Source: Acidobacteriota bacterium (lineage in GTDB: Bacteria; Acidobacteriota; Thermoanaerobaculia; Gp7-AA8; JAHWKK01). Taken from it: DNA of 64,000 nucleotides. A program made the translations under genes and the position numbers. Location of the stretch: assembly GCA_019347945.1 (NCBI GenBank), contig JAHWKK010000001.1:255299-319298 (forward strand). Direction: 5' to 3'. This document shows, one piece after another, positions 9,124-17,804 of the stretch (position 1 is the first letter of the stretch; every line of letters starts with the position of its first letter). The notes beneath the pieces were generated by a model. The model had not been told where the DNA came from. It ran no database searches and was given only the letters and a program-made list of their open reading frames with translations.

Positions 9124-9381
9124 ATGGCGATGACTCGCAGACGGATCGCGGTGGTCCTTCTCGCGGCGCTGGCCGCGACGGTGCTGCTGCACCTGCACGT
9201 CGCTGCCGAGCCCGGGGCGGTTCACTGCAACGTCTGCATACAGCAGACACACGTCGTCGTCGCCGACGCGGTTGCCATCGACGAAGACGTCGATAGTCTC
9301 CCCGCGGAGCCACTCCGGACGTTTGTCCTTTTCGAGCCCGCGGTAAGCGATCGCGCCGCCCCCAGAGCTCCGCCTGCCTGA
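9124..9381 (+). CDS. Small exported protein with HCxxC motif
   Basis: An 85-residue protein. Its N-terminus is a signal sequence (RRR followed by VVLLAALAATVLLHLHVAAEPG). The short mature part has HCNVCIQQTH, a possible metal-binding cluster, then an acidic and proline-rich tail. It resembles in layout the small Cys-containing exported proteins (DUF2946 type) found beside heavy-metal transport genes, but I cannot assign a family. It lies 55 bases upstream of the His-rich TonB receptor on the same strand and is probably cotranscribed with it. Starts at 9124 or 9130 fit equally well. Confidence 0.6.
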   Translation: MAMTRRRIAVVLLAALAATVLLHLHVAAEPGAVHCNVCIQQTHVVVADAVAIDEDVDSLPAEPLRTFVLFEPAVSDRAAPRAPPA

Positions 9382-9436
9382 CTCGATTCACCGGTTCGGA
9401 ATCCGCAGTCTCGTGATTCGACAGGAGAATTGACTC

Positions 9437-11722
9437 ATGAAACGTATTTCCATCCGGGCGATCGTCGCCCTCTTCATTTTCGTGGTTCCGGTCCTTGCTC
9501 AGCAGGATCGGGGCTCCATTCGCGGCCGCCTCGAGACGGCCACCGGCCAGCCGATCACCCGAGCTGAGGTGAGCATCGTTGAGACGAGTGTCTCCACCCG
9601 CACTGATTCTGCCGGCACCTTCGCACTCATCAATCTCGCGCCGGGCACCTACACGCTACTGATCGAATCGAACCGTTTTGGCTCGCACGCGCGTTCGGTG
9701 GATGTCGTGGCGGGAGAGGAGACCGAGACCGTCATCACGATCGACGTCGGGGTCCACACCGAGGAGATCGTGGTCTCGGCCAGTCCCGACGCCAGGACGA
9801 GCTCCGAGGTGTATCAACCGATTGCGGTACTGAACGATCAGGATCTGCTGGAGAGATCGGAGGCCTCGCTCGGAGAGACGCTGAACAGCGAGCCGGGCGT
9901 GAGCTCGACCTATTTCGGCCCCGGTTCGAGCCGGCCGGTCATCCGCGGGCTCGGGGGCGACCGGATCCGGATTCTGGAGGACGGAATCGGAGGAGGAGAT
10001 GCCTCGAACATCAGCCCCGATCACGCGGTCACCAGCGATCCTCTATCGGCGGAACGGATCGAGATCGTACGAGGTCCGGCGACGCTGCTCTATGGCAGCG
10101 CAGCCGTTGGTGGCATCGTGAACGTCTTCGACGGATCGATTCCCGACACCCTGCCGGGCGAGAAAGTCACCGGAACGGTCGATCTGATCGCCGGCACGGT
10201 GGCAGACGAGACGACCGGATCGATCCGGCTGGAAGGGGGAGCGGGTGCGATCGCATGGCACGTCGACTACCTGAACCGACAGACCGGTGACTATGAAATC
10301 CCCGGACCGGCGGAGGCGGAGCACGAAGAAGAAGAGCACGAAGGAGAGGAGCACGAAGAAGAGGAGCACGAGGGATTTCTCGAGAACAGCTCTCTCGACA
10401 CCGAGACCGGGACCGTCGGGGCGTCGTGGATATTCAATAGAGGCTTTGCGGGAGTGGCGGTCAGCCGGTTCGAGACCAACTATGGAATCCCCGGCCACGC
10501 ACACGGGCATGAAGACGAAGAGGGCGAAGATGGCGACCACGAGGAGGAAGAGGGCGTGCGCGTCGACATGAACCAGACGAAGATCGACTTCCGCAGCAGA
10601 ATCGACGTCGGTGGTTTCATTCGAAACGTGAAGGTCCGCGCCGGGACGACCGATTACGAGCACGACGAGCTCGAAGGGGAAGAGATTGGAACCCATTTCG
10701 AGAACGACGGATGGGAAGCTCGTGTCGAGGCCGCGCACCGCGACATCGGCCCGTTCCGCGGAGCCTTCGGCGCCCAGGTGAGCCGCCGCGACTTCGTTGC
10801 CGTTGGCGAGGAAGCATTCGTCCCCCCGAACGAGACCGACATGAATGCGCTCTTCGTCTTCGAGGAGATGGAGCGGGGAGACTGGAACTTCCAGGCCGGA
10901 GCGAGATGGGAGCAGCAGGACGTCTCGACTCCGGGGGCGGAACTTCCGGACAGGTCATTCGATGGGGTCTCGGCATCGGTCGGTGCTTTGTGGAACGCGG
11001 CGGATACACCATGGTCGGTCGCCCTCTCCGTCGCCAGAACCGAGCGTCTCCCTACGGCAGAGGAGCTTTACTCGAACGGTCCCCACGTGGCGACGAGCAG
11101 CTTCGAGATCGGAGACCCGCTGCTGAACAAAGAAACAGCCCTCAGCGGTGATCTGACCTTCCGGGCGAGAGCGGACCGCTTCGAGGGGGAGATCACGATT
11201 TTCCGAACGGAGTTCAGCGACTTCATCTATCTGCAGCCGACGGGGCTGGAAGAGGACGAGCTCCCGGTGTTCACATACCTTCAGGACGACGCGGACTTCC
11301 ACGGTGTCGAGCTCATCGGCCACTACGATTTTCTTCACTGGGATCCGCACCACGTCGAGCTCGAGGTGGGAGGAGACTGGGTGGAAGGGTCGCTCGAGGA
11401 CGGGCGGAACCTTCCGCGCATCGCACCGATGCGAGTCTTCACGGCTCTGCTCTACGAAGCGGAAAGGCTCTTCGGCAGGTTCGAGGTCCGGCACGTGTTC
11501 GATCAGGACGATGTGGCCGAGCTCGAGGAGAGCACCGACGGATACACGTTCCTGAACGCGAACCTCGGATACCGGTTCATCGTCGCCGAGACCTCTCACA
11601 TGATCATGTTGCGAGGACGGAATCTGACCGATGAGCTGGCGAGATCCCACGTCTCGCCACTCAAGGATGTGGCTCCGCTTCCCGGGCGTGATGTGAGTCT
11701 GGCATATCGCATCATTTTCTGA
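9437..11722 (+). CDS. TonB-dependent receptor for a metal, ZnuD-like, with His/Glu-rich loops
   Basis: A 761-residue outer-membrane receptor: signal peptide (1-22), carboxypeptidase-regulatory-like domain (about 27-105), plug and barrel ending YRIIF. The plug carries RPVIRGLGGDRIRILEDG, SNISPDHAVTSDPLSAERIE and ERIEIVRGPATLLYG, as in the zinc receptor ZnuD. Two long loops are packed with His and Glu (about residues 291-315 and 352-373), a known way for ZnuD-type receptors to capture zinc. No periplasmic or inner-membrane zinc transporter lies nearby. Zinc is the best guess; copper or nickel cannot be excluded. Confidence 0.85.
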   Translation: MKRISIRAIVALFIFVVPVLAQQDRGSIRGRLETATGQPITRAEVSIVETSVSTRTDSAGTFALINLAPGTYTLLIESNRFGSHARSVDVVAGEETETVITIDVGVHTEEIVVSASPDARTSSEVYQPIAVLNDQDLLERSEASLGETLNSEPGVSSTYFGPGSSRPVIRGLGGDRIRILEDGIGGGDASNISPDHAVTSDPLSAERIEIVRGPATLLYGSAAVGGIVNVFDGSIPDTLPGEKVTGTVDLIAGTVADETTGSIRLEGGAGAIAWHVDYLNRQTGDYEIPGPAEAEHEEEEHEGEEHEEEEHEGFLENSSLDTETGTVGASWIFNRGFAGVAVSRFETNYGIPGHAHGHEDEEGEDGDHEEEEGVRVDMNQTKIDFRSRIDVGGFIRNVKVRAGTTDYEHDELEGEEIGTHFENDGWEARVEAAHRDIGPFRGAFGAQVSRRDFVAVGEEAFVPPNETDMNALFVFEEMERGDWNFQAGARWEQQDVSTPGAELPDRSFDGVSASVGALWNAADTPWSVALSVARTERLPTAEELYSNGPHVATSSFEIGDPLLNKETALSGDLTFRARADRFEGEITIFRTEFSDFIYLQPTGLEEDELPVFTYLQDDADFHGVELIGHYDFLHWDPHHVELEVGGDWVEGSLEDGRNLPRIAPMRVFTALLYEAERLFGRFEVRHVFDQDDVAELEESTDGYTFLNANLGYRFIVAETSHMIMLRGRNLTDELARSHVSPLKDVAPLPGRDVSLAYRIIF

Positions 11723-11767
11723 GCCAGAGGGGGCAGCGCAGAGAATTTCATATTGCGAGGCCGTGGA

Positions 11768-11812
11768 CGAGGTGCCCCGGAGGTGTCTAATGGACGCCTT
11801 CGGGGTCCCTCG
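11768..11812 (+). terminator. Long RNA hairpin after the metal receptor
   Basis: A 20-bp stem (11768-11787 with 11793-11812) closed by the loop TAATG, 45 bases past the receptor stop. Apart from one mismatch, all imperfect positions are G-U pairs when read as plus-strand RNA; on the other strand they would be A-C mismatches. The structure therefore fits a transcript made in the receptor direction. No T-run follows, so it may stabilise the 3' end rather than terminate. Confidence 0.6.
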
Positions 11813-11824
11813 TGAAGCGCCTCG

Positions 11825-12030
11825 TCACGCGGCGTAGCGTACGATCTCGACCTCGGCGCGGCGCGCGGCTGCATCCTCGGCTTGGCGAAGCAGTCGGCCG
11901 GCTACTTCTTCCTCGAGCCAATACTCGCCGCAGTTGCGGCAGATATCCGCGGGGACTCCTTTGACGATGACGGTAGTCTGCTCGCGCTCGAGAATGACCG
12001 ATATTTCACCCGAGCCTGCTTCTGAAAGGC
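11825..12030 (-). pseudogene. 3' remnant of a YgiT/MqsA-type zinc-finger antitoxin
   Basis: Reading the minus strand gives ILEREQTTVIVKGVPADIC, then CRNCGEYWLEEEVAGRLL and an ending EVEIVRYAA. This is the second half of a YgiT-type antitoxin, including its second CxxC. The first CxxC, the N-terminus and any start codon are missing. Its frame is shifted by one base from the toxin remnant just upstream, and the two overlap, as if a deletion had joined the front of the toxin to the back of the antitoxin. Confidence 0.7.
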
Positions 12031-12173
12031 TGGTCGTGAGGATACTCTTCGATGACTTCTCCTGTTCGGATGGCCTCGCGCACGTCTTCCGGGGAGATTT
12101 CGCGTTCGAACATCCTTTCGACGGCGTGACGACTGAATCGCAGATCGAGGCAGTTCCAGACTTGGTCGATCAT
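12006..12173 (-). pseudogene. 5' remnant of a DUF4258 toxin
   Basis: A 55-residue open frame begins MIDQVWNCLDLRFSRHAVER and continues with RMFEREISPEDVREAI and GEVIEEYPHDQPF. This is the N-terminal two thirds of a DUF4258 (RelE-superfamily-like) toxin. The expected C-terminal strand with a LHVV-type motif is absent; the frame stops after RSRLG and runs into the truncated YgiT antitoxin. DUF4258 and YgiT genes normally stand next to each other as a pair. The stretch from 12174 to 12321 holds no gene. Confidence 0.7.
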
Positions 12174-12321
12174 CGGTCTCTCAGGGATTTTACCGCGCTC
12201 CTCCGCCCCTCACACCGGCTCAGTATCGCCTGCAAGGAGTCGCATCCATCGGCCGTTCGAGAGGAAGCAGGACGAGGAGAGACGTGGGCGATGAAAGTGA
12301 TCCCTCGAACGTCCGCGGTCG

Positions 12322-13338
12322 TCAGTTCATCTGGTCCAGCAGTGCTTTCGCGTCGCTTGCCTCCGGGCTCTCCGGCGCGAGCTGGACCACCTTTTCGAAA
12401 TCGGCGCGCGCTTCGTTCATTTTCTCCATCTGGAGTGACGCGATCCCTCTGTAGTAATAGGGCTCGCCCTTGGTGGGATCGATCGACACGGCACGATCGG
12501 CGTAGCGGTGTGCCTCGTTCGCATTCCCCTGGTTCAGGAACAGAATCGCGACGTTGAGAAAAGCGGTCGGCTCGTGCAGCGCGCCGGCGGGGAGGGCATC
12601 GACCACTTCCCGCGCCCGCTCCAGATTGCCCTGCTCGGCGAGAAGATTCACCATGAGCATGGCGATCCCGACGTTCGAGGGCTCGACCTCGAGGACATCT
12701 TCCAGAAGAGCGACGGCCGCGTCGAGCTCACCCACCGCATAGTGAGAGCGCGCGAGCGCCTTCATGATCTCGACATGGTCGGGGATCAGCTCGTGGGCTT
12801 TCCGGAACTCGACGACTGCTGCCCGGTGAAGCTCGGCCAGCTCTTCGGGAGTCGGCGGACCGGCATCCGGGGTGAGACCGAGCGCTTCGAGGTCTTCCGG
12901 AGTCGCGGTTCCGGCGGCGCGTCGAAGCAGCCTCTCTCCGGCCTGAACCGCTGCGACTGCCTCTGGTGAAACCGAAGGCTCGGGAGTAGGCGGCTCTTCC
13001 GCGGGTGCGGGTGCAGCCTGGGGACGCGGCTCCATCGTGCTGTTCAGCGGAGGCATCCGGCCGGCTTCACTGACGTTGACGCTTCCGCGGAAAGTGAGGA
13101 AGCCCTCCTTCGAAATGTCGATGTTCCACGGGCCGCCCACCGGGAGGAGCGCCGCCCACCGGCCACGTTTGTCAGTCCGCATCGGCTGCATCTCCGGGAC
13201 GCGTTCGGAGGTCAGCTTCACCTCGGCGCCCGTCACCGGCTTCCCATCGGGATCGGTGACCTGTCCCGTCAGGCGGACCTGAGCGAAAAGGGGGGTCGTC
13301 AGAAGCAGAAAGGCAATAGTCGTCAGGATCGTTTTCAA
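12322..13338 (-). CDS. Exported TPR protein with N-terminal carboxypeptidase-regulatory-like domain
   Basis: A 338-residue exported protein. The TTG start at 13338 has AGAGGA 8 bases upstream and is followed directly by a signal peptide (TILTTIAFLLLTTPLFAQ). Residues about 20-110 form a carboxypeptidase-regulatory-like domain (VTDPDGKPVTGAEVKLTS, WNIDISKEGFLTFRG). A proline/alanine-rich linker follows, then about four TPR repeats (about 180-335) with FRKAHELIPDHVEIMKALA, AVALLEDVLEVEPSN and PYYYRGIASLQMEKMNEARA. It probably works in the periplasm or envelope as a protein-binding scaffold. It stands alone. Confidence 0.8.
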   Translation of the reverse strand: MKTILTTIAFLLLTTPLFAQVRLTGQVTDPDGKPVTGAEVKLTSERVPEMQPMRTDKRGRWAALLPVGGPWNIDISKEGFLTFRGSVNVSEAGRMPPLNSTMEPRPQAAPAPAEEPPTPEPSVSPEAVAAVQAGERLLRRAAGTATPEDLEALGLTPDAGPPTPEELAELHRAAVVEFRKAHELIPDHVEIMKALARSHYAVGELDAAVALLEDVLEVEPSNVGIAMLMVNLLAEQGNLERAREVVDALPAGALHEPTAFLNVAILFLNQGNANEAHRYADRAVSIDPTKGEPYYYRGIASLQMEKMNEARADFEKVVQLAPESPEASDAKALLDQMN

Positions 13339-13559
13339 TTCTGTTTTCCTCTTGTCGAATCGAATGGAATCGGGCCGTCTGGCCCGGGCTCGCAACTCCA
13401 CAAAAAAGGAAGCCTGCGGGGATAATTCCCCTGTGAAGAGGGGCACCGGGGAGTGTTCGTGCCGGACGGATGCTACAATCGCCCTCCCACTTCGGCGGAG
13501 AAAAGTTAGTGTGCGGAAAGTTCTGCCGTTTCACCGCTGCACAGACCGAGAGAAACCAG

Positions 13560-14027
13560 ATGAGCCGACTTGACATCCCGATCACGAGTTTCCTGATTCT
13601 TTTCGGACTCGCATGTTCCTCCGGAGCTCCCGACTCCCCCCCCTCCGAGATGAGCGAGCCGGAGATTCGCGTCCGTCAGCCCGAGGGGCAGTTCGAGGTG
13701 ATGGAGGTCGGCGATATCGACATCAATCTTCAGATCGATGTCTTCAACGGGTCGTCCGAAGAGATCACTCTGAAGCGCGTCGGGCTCCGGTCGATCCCGA
13801 CCTCGGACATTCAGTTCGCTTCGTCGGGCAGGAATCTGGACGAGGCGATTCCTCCCGGCAGCGTCAGGACCGTCGACGTCTGGGTGCGGGCGACGAACAG
13901 CAGCTCATCGCTCAGTCCTTCGATGACCGTTCGAGGCACGGCCGTCTTCGTCTACTCCGGAGGAACGTTCAGGACGATATTCACCGAATCTGTGGTCGAG
14001 TCCAATATGCAGTTCCGGCCGCGATGA
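13560..14027 (+). CDS. Hypothetical lipoprotein with an Ig-like fold
   Basis: A 155-residue protein. Starting at 13560 gives a typical lipoprotein signal with lipobox LFGLAC. The mature part (EVMEVGDIDINLQIDVFNGS and SVRTVDVWVRATNSSSS) alternates polar and hydrophobic residues like a late-embryogenesis (WHy)-type or Ig-like beta-sandwich. No function is known. It is convergent with hemG and separated from it by the 14.1-kb tandem array. Confidence 0.6.
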   Translation: MSRLDIPITSFLILFGLACSSGAPDSPPSEMSEPEIRVRQPEGQFEVMEVGDIDINLQIDVFNGSSEEITLKRVGLRSIPTSDIQFASSGRNLDEAIPPGSVRTVDVWVRATNSSSSLSPSMTVRGTAVFVYSGGTFRTIFTESVVESNMQFRPR

Positions 14028-14112
14028 TGTGGGTTTGAGGTTGGAGGTTGGAGGGGGCGGCTCGTGAGTGAAGGGTACGAGTACTGAGAAGGTACCTTCG
14101 CGGCGCCTTCTG

Positions 14113-14240
14113 TCACTCTTCACTCTGTCACTCTTCACTCTTCACTCTTCACTCTTCTTTTCACTCTTCACTCTTCACTCTTCACTCTTCACTCTTCACT
14201 CTTCACTCTTCACTCTTCACTCTTCACTCTTCACTCTTCT
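14113..14240. repeat. 7-bp tandem array (CACTCTT) reaching into the end of hemG
   Basis: About 17 mostly perfect CACTCTT units, broken by a few CTG or TTTT slips. On the minus strand the unit reads AAGAGTG. The array covers the stop codon of hemG and its last codons (VKSEE). The same unit, in the other orientation, lies at the 3' end of the GH94 gene near 44.3 kb, which ends in the same residues. Copy number in such arrays is usually variable. Confidence 0.9.
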
Positions 14241-15413
14241 CGCGACGTCCCAGGCTCGTTCGATCAGCGCCGGGAGTCCGATTCCGCGAAGGTAATTCCC
14301 GGCGAGGAACGTCCCGGGCGGCATTTCGATCCCCTTGCGCAGCATCCGCTCGAGGCGGAGGTCGTAATGCGGAAGGGCGTGTGGCCAGCGCTGCAGATAG
14401 ACCGCCGTAGGTTCGACCGCGCGCCCGTACACCGTCCGCCGATCGCGTGCGACGAGATCGATGAGCGCATCGTCATCGAGCGCCATCACGTCGCGGTCGA
14501 TCGCGCCGCCATAAATCCAGCTTTCCCCATGGCCATCGCCGCGACCTGGGAAAATGTTGGTGTTGAAGAGAACGCCGAGTGCCCTGACACCCTGCTCGCG
14601 CGGAAAGAGGATGCCGAATCCTCCGATCGTATGCTCGCTCGCTGGATAAAACGCGGTGACGCGAACCAGTGGCAGCATCTCGATCCGCTCGAGCTGTGCA
14701 GCGGACTCTGATGATCGCTGTCGAAGAAGCGGGACGGCGTCACTGGCCGACGTGGCGACGACGACAGGACCCTCGCGATCGATGGAGGCCGATTCGACTC
14801 CAGTCTCGATCTCGACTCCGAGCGAGAGCAGCTTCTGCTCGAGCGCATCGATGAGCTGGCTCATCCCGACTGGTGGCGCGACGAGCTCTCTCTTCGTCCC
14901 TCTTTCAGTCTTCTCCTTCTTTCCGAAGATCAGACTCGCGCTGAGCTCGCGCGGATCGCCGGCGTAGATCCCCTGCAACGCTGCTCCGACGAGGTATCGC
15001 GTCGCGCTCTCCCCGAGAACGCGGCCCGACCATTCGTGAACGGTCTCCCGCTCCCGGGGGGGGAACCGTCGTGCGAGGAGGTTTTTGGTCAGCTTTCCAG
15101 CGAGCCCGAGACTCTCGATCGGTCCGAGAGGCCAGCGCCGCGGGCCGTCGCGGTAGATATAGCGGGCGCGGCTTTCCTTCTTCGGCCCGATCAGCGGGAG
15201 ATCGAGCTCGGCGCAGAGGGTTTCGAGCTTAGCCGAGCTTCGGATGCTGTTCGCCGCGAGCTCCACCGGGCCATGCGGCGTTGCGAGGGTTCCGATCAGA
15301 CCTCCGAGGCGGTTGTCCTTCTCGATGAGCCTGACCGGCAGACCGAGCTTCGCGAGGTAGAAGGAGGTGACGAGTCCGGAGACCCCACCACCGACCACCG
15401 TGACCCGGTTCAT
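14217..15413 (-). CDS. hemG: Protoporphyrinogen IX oxidase, FAD-dependent (HemY type)
   Basis: A 398-residue flavoprotein that would convert protoporphyrinogen IX to protoporphyrin IX, the step before iron insertion. The N-terminal dinucleotide fold (VTVVGGGVSGLVTSFYLAKL, then LIEKDNRLGGLIGT) binds FAD. ALQGIYAGDPRELSASLIF and NYLRGIGLPALIERAWDVA match the oxygen-dependent family. It is shorter than the usual 450-470 residues. It is the last gene of the haem operon, with a 4-base ATGA overlap with hemN. Its final codons are made of the CACTCTT array, so its C-terminus may vary with copy number. Confidence 0.9.
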   Translation of the reverse strand: MNRVTVVGGGVSGLVTSFYLAKLGLPVRLIEKDNRLGGLIGTLATPHGPVELAANSIRSSAKLETLCAELDLPLIGPKKESRARYIYRDGPRRWPLGPIESLGLAGKLTKNLLARRFPPRERETVHEWSGRVLGESATRYLVGAALQGIYAGDPRELSASLIFGKKEKTERGTKRELVAPPVGMSQLIDALEQKLLSLGVEIETGVESASIDREGPVVVATSASDAVPLLRQRSSESAAQLERIEMLPLVRVTAFYPASEHTIGGFGILFPREQGVRALGVLFNTNIFPGRGDGHGESWIYGGAIDRDVMALDDDALIDLVARDRRTVYGRAVEPTAVYLQRWPHALPHYDLRLERMLRKGIEMPPGTFLAGNYLRGIGLPALIERAWDVARRVKSEE

Positions 15414-16780
15414 ATCGAGCTCGAGAAGATCGGCTGATCGGGAGCGGCGGCTCTCAGTCGCTGGTCGAAGAAGACCGTCGCGTTGCGGAGGAACGGTTTC
15501 CCTGATTCCGTGAGGACGAGCTCGTTGCCGTCAAAGTGAACGATCCCATCGTCGAACAGAGGCGACAGGTACGTGCGGGCGTCGTCGATCTGGGCGGGCT
15601 CGAGCGTCACGCGAAGCTTCGTCATGAACTCGAGGATCTGCTGGCGAAGCTTCTGGTCCTCTTTGGTCAGAAGGTGGCCGCGAAGCGTCGGAATCTCTCC
15701 CGCCTGTACGCGCCGCTCGTAAACGGGCATCACCTTTTCGTTCTGGTGGAAGCAGGTGGGCGTTTCCGAGATGGCGCTGACGCCGAGTCCGAGCAGGATG
15801 TCGGTTCTGAACTCGGTGTATCCCATGAAGTTCCGGTGGAGCTCGCCGTTCTCGCGCGCGGTGTTGAGCGAATCCTCCGGGAGTGCGAAGTGGTCCATTC
15901 CGATCTCGATGTAGCCGGCATCGATGAAGATGTCGTGCGCGATCTCGTAGAGCTGGCGCTTGTCCTGACCTTCCGGCAGATCTTCGTCCCGGAAGAGTCG
16001 CTGAGCCGGCTTGATCCAGGGGACTTTGGCGAAGCTGTAGAGCGCGATGCGGTCGGGTCTCAGACCTGCGGTCAGCTCTGCCGTTTTCCGCATCGATTGC
16101 GGGCTCTGTTTCGGCAGCCCGTAAATCAGGTCGTAGTTCACCGAGGTGTAGCCCATCGCCCGTGCGTCTTCGGTCAGTTTCTGCGTGACGTCGTACGGCT
16201 GGATGCGGTTGACGAGGTGCTGGACCACCGGATCGAAGTCCTGGACGCCCATCGAGACGCGCGTGAAGCCGGCGTCGTAGAGCGTGTTCAGATGTTCGGC
16301 GTTGGTCACGCGCGGATTGACCTCGACGGAAGCGTCGAAGGCATCCGCTCTGTAGCTCACCCGTTCGAGCAGAGGGGCGAGGAGCAGCTCGAGGCTCGCC
16401 GGTGAGAGAAACGTCGGGGTTCCTCCGCCGAGATGGAGCTGCCGCAGCGGTCGCTTCCCGAGATCGGGAACCGAGTCGAGATAGCGCGACCATTCGTCGT
16501 GAATCAGCCGGACGTACGGCTCTTCGCGTTGATGATTGCGCGTGATCACGGTGTTGCAGCCGCAGAACGTACAGAGGGTCTCGCAGAATGGGATGTGGAG
16601 GTAGACCGCCCAGGTGGCGTCCGGTTTCGCCGCTGCTTTCCGGAGCTCGTCGAGCCACTGTTCGGTCGTCGGACTGTCGGTCCAGTAGGGAACCGTCGGA
16701 TAGCTCGTGTACCGCGGCACCGCCACGTCGTACTTGTCGAGGATCCGTGAGGATGGTCTGGTCGTGCTCTTACGAGTCAT
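15410..16780 (-). CDS. hemN: Oxygen-independent coproporphyrinogen III oxidase
   Basis: A 456-residue radical SAM enzyme that turns coproporphyrinogen III into protoporphyrinogen IX without oxygen. The 4Fe-4S motif is C66-x3-C70-x2-C73, followed by the extra C75 typical of true HemN; HIPFCETLCTFCGCNT and LHLGGGTPTFL are clear. The length matches HemN, not the shorter HemW. The start at 16780 has GAGAGG upstream and overlaps the end of hemE by 11 bases. With hemG needing an electron acceptor, the pathway works at low or no oxygen up to this step. Confidence 0.93.
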   Translation of the reverse strand: MTRKSTTRPSSRILDKYDVAVPRYTSYPTVPYWTDSPTTEQWLDELRKAAAKPDATWAVYLHIPFCETLCTFCGCNTVITRNHQREEPYVRLIHDEWSRYLDSVPDLGKRPLRQLHLGGGTPTFLSPASLELLLAPLLERVSYRADAFDASVEVNPRVTNAEHLNTLYDAGFTRVSMGVQDFDPVVQHLVNRIQPYDVTQKLTEDARAMGYTSVNYDLIYGLPKQSPQSMRKTAELTAGLRPDRIALYSFAKVPWIKPAQRLFRDEDLPEGQDKRQLYEIAHDIFIDAGYIEIGMDHFALPEDSLNTARENGELHRNFMGYTEFRTDILLGLGVSAISETPTCFHQNEKVMPVYERRVQAGEIPTLRGHLLTKEDQKLRQQILEFMTKLRVTLEPAQIDDARTYLSPLFDDGIVHFDGNELVLTESGKPFLRNATVFFDQRLRAAAPDQPIFSSSI

Positions 16781-17804
16781 CAAAAACCTCTCGTACCGTT
16801 CGCACGAAGGTGCGGACATTCTCTTCTGGTGTGCGCGGCAGTACGCCGTGGCCGAGGCCACAGATCCAGCCGCGCCGCGCTTCCGGGCTGAGATCGGTCA
16901 ATGGTTGCAGGTAGACCCGGAGCTGCTTCTGAAACTCTTTCGTTTCCAGGAACAGAAGGCTCTGGTCAAAGTTTCCCTGAACGAATCCGATCTCGCGGCC
17001 GAGGGTGAAAGCTTCACGGATGTCCCACCTCCAGTCGACGCCGATTCCCGCGAGCGATCCGGATCCGAATCGCGGATCGCGAAGATGCGCGGGCTGAGTT
17101 CCTCGGGCGTAATAGCCGATTTTTCCGGGGAACGCCTCGAACAGACGTGCGAGATCACCGACGACGAACCGGTGATACCAGTCGGGAGCGAGCTCGCCGG
17201 CGGCAGTGTCGAAGATCATGACGGTTTCGGCCCCACCGTCGAGTTGCAGCCGGATGTTCTCGGTCAGCAGAGGGACGAGGCGATCGGAAAACGCTCTGAA
17301 CAGATCGGTGTCGGTTTTGACGTCGATCAGGTTTCCCTTGTGGCTCCCCTCGACGGCATAGACGAAGAGCGTCCACGGTCCACCGACGAATCCGATGACG
17401 CTTTTGTTCTGCGGGATTCGCTCGCGGGTCAGTTTCATCGCTTCGCGCTGGAACTCGAGATGAGGCAGTGCATCTTCGAGAGATCGAAGCTTTCGGAGTT
17501 GCGATCGATCGAGCTTCGGTTCGAGTGCCGGTCCGGAATCCCGGTACTCCAGCCCGAGCCCGAGCGCCTGCAGCGGGAAGAGAAGATCGCTGAAGAGAAT
17601 GGCGACATCGAAGTCGAAGTCGTCGACCGGACCGAATGCCACTTCGGAGGCCAGCTCCGGAATCCTGCAGAGCTCCATGAAGGAATGCCTCGCGCGGAGC
17701 GCCTGGTAATGTGCGTGGTAGCGTCCCGCCTGCCGCATGAACCAGACCGGCGGTACTGGTTGTGCGATCCGCTGCAGAGCGTTCTGGAATCTTTCAGACG
17801 CCAT
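16770..17804 (-). CDS. hemE: Uroporphyrinogen decarboxylase
   Basis: A 344-residue enzyme that removes four carboxylates from uroporphyrinogen III to give coproporphyrinogen III. The signature RQAGRYHAHYQALR lies at residues 24-37, and GFVGGPWTLFVYAVEG and WICGLGHGVLPRTPEENV are typical. The frame stays open upstream to 18140, but HemE homology begins at 17804, which overlaps the response regulator gene by 11 bases. Length is normal for the family. Confidence 0.95.
   Translation of the reverse strand: MASERFQNALQRIAQPVPPVWFMRQAGRYHAHYQALRARHSFMELCRIPELASEVAFGPVDDFDFDVAILFSDLLFPLQALGLGLEYRDSGPALEPKLDRSQLRKLRSLEDALPHLEFQREAMKLTRERIPQNKSVIGFVGGPWTLFVYAVEGSHKGNLIDVKTDTDLFRAFSDRLVPLLTENIRLQLDGGAETVMIFDTAAGELAPDWYHRFVVGDLARLFEAFPGKIGYYARGTQPAHLRDPRFGSGSLAGIGVDWRWDIREAFTLGREIGFVQGNFDQSLLFLETKEFQKQLRVYLQPLTDLSPEARRGWICGLGHGVLPRTPEENVRTFVRTVREVFDDS

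Noticed and set aside
10043-10738. Minus-strand frame with repeated Val, Leu and Phe over the metal receptor
   Set aside because: It is the reverse of the Glu/His-rich loops; the hydrophobic look comes from complementing GAA/GAG codons, not from membrane helices.
14113-14240. CRISPR-like regular repeat
   Set aside because: The units are 7 bp and touch each other without spacers; there are no cas genes. It is a simple tandem array.
14068-14295. 75-codon plus-strand frame rich in Leu, Phe, Ser and His
   Set aside because: It is the translation of the CACTCTT array and has no coding character of its own.
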